The notes under the pieces were generated by a model. It did no database searches. It saw nothing but the letters and a program-made list of their open reading frames with translations, and was not told the DNA's origin. Shown piece by piece: positions 59,935 through 64,000 of a DNA stretch of 64,000 bases (position 1 is its first letter; each line of letters starts with the position of its first letter). The DNA lies in the NCBI GenBank assembly GCA_031552735.1, contig JAVBMF010000033.1, positions 1-64,000 on the forward strand. Direction: 5' to 3'. A program made the position numbers and the translations under genes. Source of the stretch: JAVBUY01 sp031552735 (GTDB lineage: Bacteria > Bacillota > Clostridia > Christensenellales > Aristaeellaceae).

Positions 59935-61830
59935 ATGAGAAAATGGATTGCGTGCGCGCTTTGCCTTGCGCTGCTTTGCGTCGGCCTATCGGCCGGCGCG
60001 GAGCGCGCCATGGATAAGCTGACCATCGGCACGACCTCCCAACCCAGCGGCAGTTTCTTCACCGACATGTGGGGCAACAACACCGCCGATATGGACGTGC
60101 GCGCACTGGTCCACGGCTATTCTACCGTGGCGTTCAGTGGCGAAGGCAACTTTACGCTGGACATGACCGTTCTCAAGGATGTGCAGCTAACCGACGACAA
60201 GCAGGGCAACCGCACGTATACGTTCACCTTGAACGATGCGCTGACCTACTGCGACGGCAGCAAGCTGACCGCAAAGGACTATGTGTTCTCCGCGCTGCTG
60301 CTGGCCGATCCGCGCATGACCGACCTAGGCGGCGTACCCGGCGCCATGGGACACCTGAACGGTTTTGAAGAATACGTGAACGGCGTTCGCAAGGGCAATG
60401 CTGACGCGCATTTTGCCGGTGTACATCTGATTTCGGATCGTGCATTTAGCATCACCATCTCGCGAAAATTCCTGCCCTATTATTACGAGCTGGCGCTGGC
60501 CAATATCCAGCCGTATCCCATGGCCGTGATTGCCCCGCAGTGCGATGTGGCCGACGATGGCGCGGGCGCGTACATCACCGGCCCCTTCACTGCCGAGCTG
60601 CTCCAGCGCACCGTGCTGGACCCGGATACGGGCTATCGCTCCTATCCCAAGCTGACCACCGGCCCCTATGTGCTTACCTCTTTTGATCGCGAAACCTATG
60701 TGGCCGAGCTAACGATCAACCCGAACTACATCGGCAACTACGAGGGGCAAAAGCCGAGCATCCAGTCGCTCATGATCCAGCCAGTGCGTCAGGACGAGAT
60801 TGTTTCCAAACTGACGACCGGCGAGCTTGATTTGGTCAATAAGATTTCCGATGGTCACCAGATTGACCTGGGGATGGCTGCCATGCAAAATGGCGAATTG
60901 GCCTTGAGCAACTATTTACGCACCGGTTTGAGTTTCCTAAGCTTTGTCTGCGAGCAGGGGCTCACGCAGTCTGTGGACATTCGCAGGGCGATCGCCATGT
61001 GTGTGGATGAGCAGGCGCTGGTCGATGAGTTCCTCGGCGGGTATGGGCTGGTAAGCTACGGTTTCTTCGGCTATGGGCAATGGATGGCTGCCGAGTTGGG
61101 CGATGAGCTGCTCAAGCTAGCGCAAAACACCGTGAATGAAAACGCCGCGATCGGCCTGCTGGAGCAGGACGGCTGGACGCTCAACGCGGATGGCTCCCCC
61201 TTTGACGAAGCATTGGGCGGCATTCGCTACCGCAAGGCCGCCGACGGCGCGCTGGAAAAGCTCAGCATCCGGATGGCTATTCCTGATAACTCGAATGCCG
61301 GGAAATTCCTTGCCAAGATGCTGGAATCGAGCATGGCGGCGGTGGGGTTTGAGTTGACGGTTGATGAACTGCCCTACCCCGATCTGCTCCAGCGCTACTA
61401 TCGCCAGACCGAGCGCGGCTATGATATGTTCTTTGCCGCCACCAATTTCAATCTGGTTTTCGACCCCTACTACACCTTCTCTACCGATGCCGCGTATCAA
61501 GGGGTGTTCAACACCACCGGCATTCAGGATGAGAAGCTGATGCGTCTGGCGGACAATATGCGCAAAACCACGCCGGACGACAAGGACAGCTACAAAGAGA
61601 AGTGGCTGAAATTCCAGCAGCACTTCGTGGAAGTTCTGCCGATGGCGCCGCTGTACTCCAACGTGTATTTCGACTTCTTCCGCACGGATTTGCAGGATTA
61701 TCGTCCCAATGCGAACCTGACCTTCGCAAACGCGCTGCTGTATGCCTACCTAGGCGAACCGCGGCCGGAGGAAGCGCCGCAAAGCGACACAGTACCGACA
61801 GAAGATGGGGACGTCGTGTTCCTCGACTAA
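59935..61830 (+). CDS. Secreted family-5 extracellular solute-binding protein (OppA/DppA-like)
   Basis: The 631-residue protein starts with a signal peptide (WIACALCLALLCVGLSAGAE) and continues as an SBP_bac_5 protein: LTIGTTSQPSGSFFTDMW, YTFTLNDALTYCDGSKLTAKDYVFS, GPYVLTSFDRETYVAELTINPNY, and VDIRRAIAMCVDEQALVDEF. Such proteins deliver peptides or nickel to ABC importers. No acceptable lipobox precedes a cysteine (the candidate reads ALLC), so it is probably cleaved after AGA and released rather than lipid-anchored. No permease or ATPase gene follows. Start 59935 follows AGGAGAAC. It lies 34 bp after the giant surface protein gene and is likely co-transcribed with it. Confidence 0.9.
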   Translation: MRKWIACALCLALLCVGLSAGAERAMDKLTIGTTSQPSGSFFTDMWGNNTADMDVRALVHGYSTVAFSGEGNFTLDMTVLKDVQLTDDKQGNRTYTFTLNDALTYCDGSKLTAKDYVFSALLLADPRMTDLGGVPGAMGHLNGFEEYVNGVRKGNADAHFAGVHLISDRAFSITISRKFLPYYYELALANIQPYPMAVIAPQCDVADDGAGAYITGPFTAELLQRTVLDPDTGYRSYPKLTTGPYVLTSFDRETYVAELTINPNYIGNYEGQKPSIQSLMIQPVRQDEIVSKLTTGELDLVNKISDGHQIDLGMAAMQNGELALSNYLRTGLSFLSFVCEQGLTQSVDIRRAIAMCVDEQALVDEFLGGYGLVSYGFFGYGQWMAAELGDELLKLAQNTVNENAAIGLLEQDGWTLNADGSPFDEALGGIRYRKAADGALEKLSIRMAIPDNSNAGKFLAKMLESSMAAVGFELTVDELPYPDLLQRYYRQTERGYDMFFAATNFNLVFDPYYTFSTDAAYQGVFNTTGIQDEKLMRLADNMRKTTPDDKDSYKEKWLKFQQHFVEVLPMAPLYSNVYFDFFRTDLQDYRPNANLTFANALLYAYLGEPRPEEAPQSDTVPTEDGDVVFLD

Positions 61831-61844
61831 TCCCCACCCAGCAC

Positions 61845-61882
61845 GCCCCGTCCCGCGGGTTATCCGCGCGGCGGGGCTTTTT
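61845..61882 (+). terminator. Terminator after the solute-binding protein gene
   Basis: GCCCCG (61845-61850) and CGGGGC (61872-61877) close a stem with an inner CCGCG/CGCGG helix, followed by TTTTTGTG. Confidence 0.82.
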
Positions 61883-61942
61883 GTGTGGTCTCCGCACCTC
61901 CTTTTGTCGACAGAATATGCTGTAGCATGAGGGGGGATTGCT

Positions 61943-62686
61943 TTGCGAAATTCGCAAGACTGGCTGCGCAGAGTCAGTGCGACACAGTCCATACGCTTTC
62001 TTTGCCCGCCTGGAGCCTCTCAATCAGCCTTTCCAGGGATTCCCCTATGCTCCAGTTTCCCGGGGCCTCAGGGGCCTCAGGGGCCTCAGGGCGCGCCAGG
62101 GCCCATGGGATTGCCGGGCCAGCCCGGCCCCACCGGCCCGCAGGGCGTACAAGGCGAAATGGGCCCGCAGGGGCCGCAGGGCGTACAGGGCGAAATGGGT
62201 CCACAGGGCATGCAAGGCGTACAGGGCGAAATGGGTCCACAGGGCATGCAAGGCTTGCAAGGCGAAATGGGCCCGCAGGGCATGCAAGGCGAAATGGGCC
62301 CGCAGGGGCCGCCCGCGGACACAACCGCAATTCTTGCCGCTGCCGCCGCCTATACGGATCTGCAAATCAGCCTGCACACACCGACTGTCATAGACTACGG
62401 CGTCATTCCGCCGGGCGGAATCGTGACGCTGCTCAACGACAGCATCGGCAGAATGGTTGTGCAGGGCGGCTTCACAATTGTATTGCCCGCGTACATAGAG
62501 GGCACGGAAAACAGCGCGTATTCATCGATCGAGGTGCTCGCCGTTGGCGCGCAAACATGGACGGGCGGCATCTTCTTCACGCCACCCATGCCCCTGCCGC
62601 TGGGCGTCAATGAGATATGGGTCAAAGGCATCCGTTTGAACAGCGGCGAAATCCGATGGGCGTTTGACATGAAAGCCAGAGGTTAA
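61943..62686 (+). CDS. Collagen-like (Gly-X-Y repeat) protein
   Basis: The 247-residue protein has about 38 N-terminal residues without a clear signal peptide and a run of about 28 Gly-X-Y triplets (residues about 40-125, GPQGPQGPQGAPGPMGLPG and the unit GVQGEMGPQGMQ). A C-terminal domain of about 120 residues follows (VIDYGVIPPGGIVTLLND, GGFTIVLPAYIEGTENSAY, FFTPPMPLPLGVNEIWVKG) that I do not recognise and which may be a trimerization or binding head, as in BclA-type or phage-fibre proteins. Start is TTG at 61943, with AGGGGGG 6-7 nt upstream. The next gene starts 1 bp after its stop. Spore-surface or cell-surface filament is a reasonable guess only. Confidence 0.75.
   Translation: MRNSQDWLRRVSATQSIRFLCPPGASQSAFPGIPLCSSFPGPQGPQGPQGAPGPMGLPGQPGPTGPQGVQGEMGPQGPQGVQGEMGPQGMQGVQGEMGPQGMQGLQGEMGPQGMQGEMGPQGPPADTTAILAAAAAYTDLQISLHTPTVIDYGVIPPGGIVTLLNDSIGRMVVQGGFTIVLPAYIEGTENSAYSSIEVLAVGAQTWTGGIFFTPPMPLPLGVNEIWVKGIRLNSGEIRWAFDMKARG
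62144..62314 (+). repeat. Tandem 36-bp repeats in the collagen-like gene
   Basis: Four complete 36-bp units begin at 62144, 62180, 62216 and 62252, with a 27-bp partial unit from 62288. Units two and three are identical. Each encodes 12 residues (four Gly-X-Y triplets with the core GEMGPQ). Confidence 0.9.
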
Positions 62687-62687
62687 C

Positions 62688-63449
62688 ATGCTGCAACAGC
62701 GAAGACAGATCGTCGCATGGGACGCCTATGTGACCAGCGGGCTTATCGCGCGCTACCAGGGGCTGTACAATACCGCAGCCGGGCACAGCGCGTCCGCCGT
62801 CGTTTGGGAGGATTTGGTCGGGGATGCCGACCTGATGATCTCCGCGCCTCTGCAGCCGGGCACCCGGCAGTGGGGGCCGAATTACTTCGAAAGCCTGAAA
62901 GTAAATCAGGCGCATTTTTCTTGGCTCTCCTCCGCGTTGCCCGCCCCATTTTCGCCGGAAAACAGCACGATGGAAATCGTATTCATGCCCTATATTGGTG
63001 CGGACAGTTCCAACGGCGGCGATGTCATCGGTCTGGACGCGGTTCCCAATCCGCCCTACACCACCATCACGCTGGAAATGCAGGCGATGAATGCCTCCTA
63101 TCTGGTAGAAGAAACCAGTACGTTTGTGACCGTCAATCGCAGAACACTGACCGCCAACACCCTGTATACCGTGTCCATGCCAGTCTCCGCCTTTCGTCCG
63201 ATCCCCGCCCAAAACGGCACCAAGGCCATTTTTTACAACGGCGCGGTGCATTATCGCGCGGCAAGAATTGCTCCGCTGTTTGTGCAGTTGCCCCAGCATG
63301 TGCTCAACCTCTTCGGCAACCCGACGCTCATCGACGTGCGGCAAGTGTTCTATGGCAGGGTCTACGAAGTCAGGGTATACAACCGCGCACTGACCGACGC
63401 GGAAATCGCCAACAATGCGCGGCTGGATCGGCAGGTCTATGGGTTTTAG
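62688..63449 (+). CDS. LamG/concanavalin-like domain protein
   Basis: The 253-residue protein reads as one jelly-roll lectin-like domain. Its C-terminus, GRVYEVRVYNRALTDAEIANN, is the typical end of LamG_3-type domains. STMEIVFMPYIGADSSNGGD and TTITLEMQAMNASYLVEE fit the inner strands. No signal peptide is present; the protein starts MLQQRRQIVAWDAYVTSG. The start at 62688 follows AGAGG at the end of the collagen-like gene (stop 62684-62686). The pair is surely co-expressed. The likely role is a glycan- or surface-binding partner of the collagen-like protein. Confidence 0.72.
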   Translation: MLQQRRQIVAWDAYVTSGLIARYQGLYNTAAGHSASAVVWEDLVGDADLMISAPLQPGTRQWGPNYFESLKVNQAHFSWLSSALPAPFSPENSTMEIVFMPYIGADSSNGGDVIGLDAVPNPPYTTITLEMQAMNASYLVEETSTFVTVNRRTLTANTLYTVSMPVSAFRPIPAQNGTKAIFYNGAVHYRAARIAPLFVQLPQHVLNLFGNPTLIDVRQVFYGRVYEVRVYNRALTDAEIANNARLDRQVYGF

Positions 63450-63475
63450 CGCATCCTTGCCGTTCCGCGCCGCAT

Positions 63476-63505
63476 AAAAAAAGCGGAACAGGGTGACCTG
63501 TCCGC
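63476..63505 (-). terminator. Terminator of the small membrane-protein gene
   Basis: GCGGAACAGG (63483-63492) pairs with CCTGTCCGC (63497-63505) with one bulge; on the minus strand it is followed by seven Ts. It may also end the LamG transcript less efficiently. Confidence 0.7.
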
Positions 63506-63525
63506 CGCGCGAAAGAAGGGGGCCT

Positions 63526-63807
63526 TTATGCGTCTGGTTTTTCTTTGTACCCCAGAAGATGCTGGACGATCCAGCCCAAGAACAAGCAGCCAGCCGTGAC
63601 CACCAAAAATGTGACCGAGGTGACCAGCAGATTGGAGTCCTCGAAATAGAAGAACCGTATGTAAATATTGATCATAACAGCAACAACACACGCCACGATA
63701 ATCGGTATTTTACTTTTGCTGACGATGCTTTTCCCACATCGCTTACAGACAAGCTGTTTTGCAAACAACTTCTTGGGCGAATGCTTGCAAGGACTTCCCA
63801 CGACCAT
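63526..63807 (-). CDS. Small membrane protein with N-terminal cysteine (zinc-ribbon-like) motif
   Basis: The 93-residue protein has cysteines in the pattern SPCKHSP...LVCKRCGKSI, a partial zinc-ribbon with one CxxC pair. Two hydrophobic helices follow (IPIIVACVVAVMINIYI and LVTSVTFLVVTAGCLFLGWI) and a short charged tail. I cannot assign a function. The start at 63807 (or GTG at 63801) is favoured by GAGG just upstream; the longer frame to 63957 would include the promoter. It is monocistronic. Confidence 0.65.
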   Translation of the reverse strand: MVVGSPCKHSPKKLFAKQLVCKRCGKSIVSKSKIPIIVACVVAVMINIYIRFFYFEDSNLLVTSVTFLVVTAGCLFLGWIVQHLLGYKEKPDA

Positions 63808-63874
63808 CACCTCACATCTCTCTTCTTTCTGGGAGCGTCTGTCGGCTCCTTCTGCCAGTTTGTGCGCACACCTT

Positions 63875-63903
63875 ATTCTACCATGGCAAAGACGCTTGGG
63901 CAA
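63875..63903 (-). promoter_or_regulatory. Promoter of the small membrane-protein gene
   Basis: Minus-strand TTGCCC (63898-63903) and TAGAAT (63875-63880) are separated by 17 bp. Confidence 0.65.
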
Positions 63904-63929
63904 CAAAACAGCGGAAGAATGCGGCTCTT

Positions 63930-64000
63930 CTACTGGTTCATGGCGATATAGCCCCATTTCTCCGCTTTCTGTACCACTGCCATGCCATCAGAAAAGTCGC
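63930..64000 (-). CDS. C-terminus of a WG-repeat protein (partial, runs off the right edge)
   Basis: Only 22 residues plus the stop are inside the window. They read FSDGMAVVQKAEKWGYIA followed by MNQ and TAG, which is the canonical WG (KWG) beta-repeat signature. The frame stays open to the edge. The full protein lies mostly outside, so its size and location are unknown. Confidence 0.6.
   Translation of the reverse strand, partial: DFSDGMAVVQKAEKWGYIAMNQ

Noticed and set aside
57711..60083. Antisense open frame of 790 codons opposite the giant surface protein
   Set aside because: It has no ribosome binding site, its composition is rich in Gly, Ala, Val, Arg and His as expected from the complement of G+C-rich codons, and it mirrors repeats of the sense gene.

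Overview
The window looks like chromosomal DNA from a G+C-rich member of the Clostridia (Firmicutes), probably an uncultured or gut-type lineage. The grounds are: the gene order purR - glmU-like - HAD - pth - mfd next to murC; a short bacterial SRP RNA; a TPP-riboswitch-controlled thiT; tilS-hpt-ftsH; an HPr-like protein; and strong AGGAGG-type ribosome binding sites almost everywhere. Promoters are of the housekeeping sigma type (often TTGCGC or TTGCAT, 17 bp, TATACT/TATAAT). I see no rRNA, tRNA, CRISPR array, insertion sequence or prophage. The species is not identified.

Layout. 1-2.2 kb: leader of a gene off the left edge, a small XRE regulator, yfbR nucleotidase, TPP riboswitch and thiT. 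2.2-7.5 kb: minus-strand operon of a sugar isomerase-like TIM barrel, two tandem paralogous membrane glycosyltransferases (COG5542 type) and pgi. 7.6-10.2 kb: a DUF3810 metallopeptidase-like membrane protein and a COG2509 flavoprotein. 10.3-18.2 kb: YfhO, a GT39-like transferase, a MATE exporter, ilvA and a SpoU methyltransferase, all minus strand. 18.3-21.6 kb: an unknown membrane protein, glyA, a sensorless histidine kinase and SRP RNA. 21.6-28.9 kb: mfd, pth, a HAD phosphatase, a GlmU-like protein with an eroded uridylyltransferase domain, and purR. 29.1-38.4 kb: murC (plus), then VanW-PHP-aminotransferase-ftsH and hpt-tilS (minus). 38.4-43.6 kb: a LacI regulator with two matching operators, flavodoxin, mgsA coupled to an HPr-like protein without the catalytic His, a YdeI-like protein, and a PadR-DUF4180 regulator with an alpha/beta hydrolase.

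43.9-63.5 kb is the accessory-looking part, all on the plus strand. It holds a diacylglycerol-kinase-like protein whose GGDGT motif reads GGSGT, a full hybrid histidine kinase (TM-PAS-HisKA-HATPase-REC-Hpt) and a REC-HD-GYP protein. These are followed by a 3,434-residue secreted protein (SdrD-B-like, about 1,700 residues of leucine-rich repeats, eight MBG/YDG repeats, MucBP repeats, no sortase anchor), a secreted family-5 solute-binding protein with no permease, and a collagen-like plus LamG-like pair. The window closes with a small zinc-ribbon membrane protein and the C-terminus of a WG-repeat protein, both on the minus strand.

The most unusual points are the giant surface protein and its signalling neighbours, the GlmU-like protein that has lost its pyrophosphorylase motifs, the HPr-like/MgsA coupling, the LacI operator pair reaching the tilS promoter, and a small family of structured palindromic elements (25880-26024 and 43531-43600).
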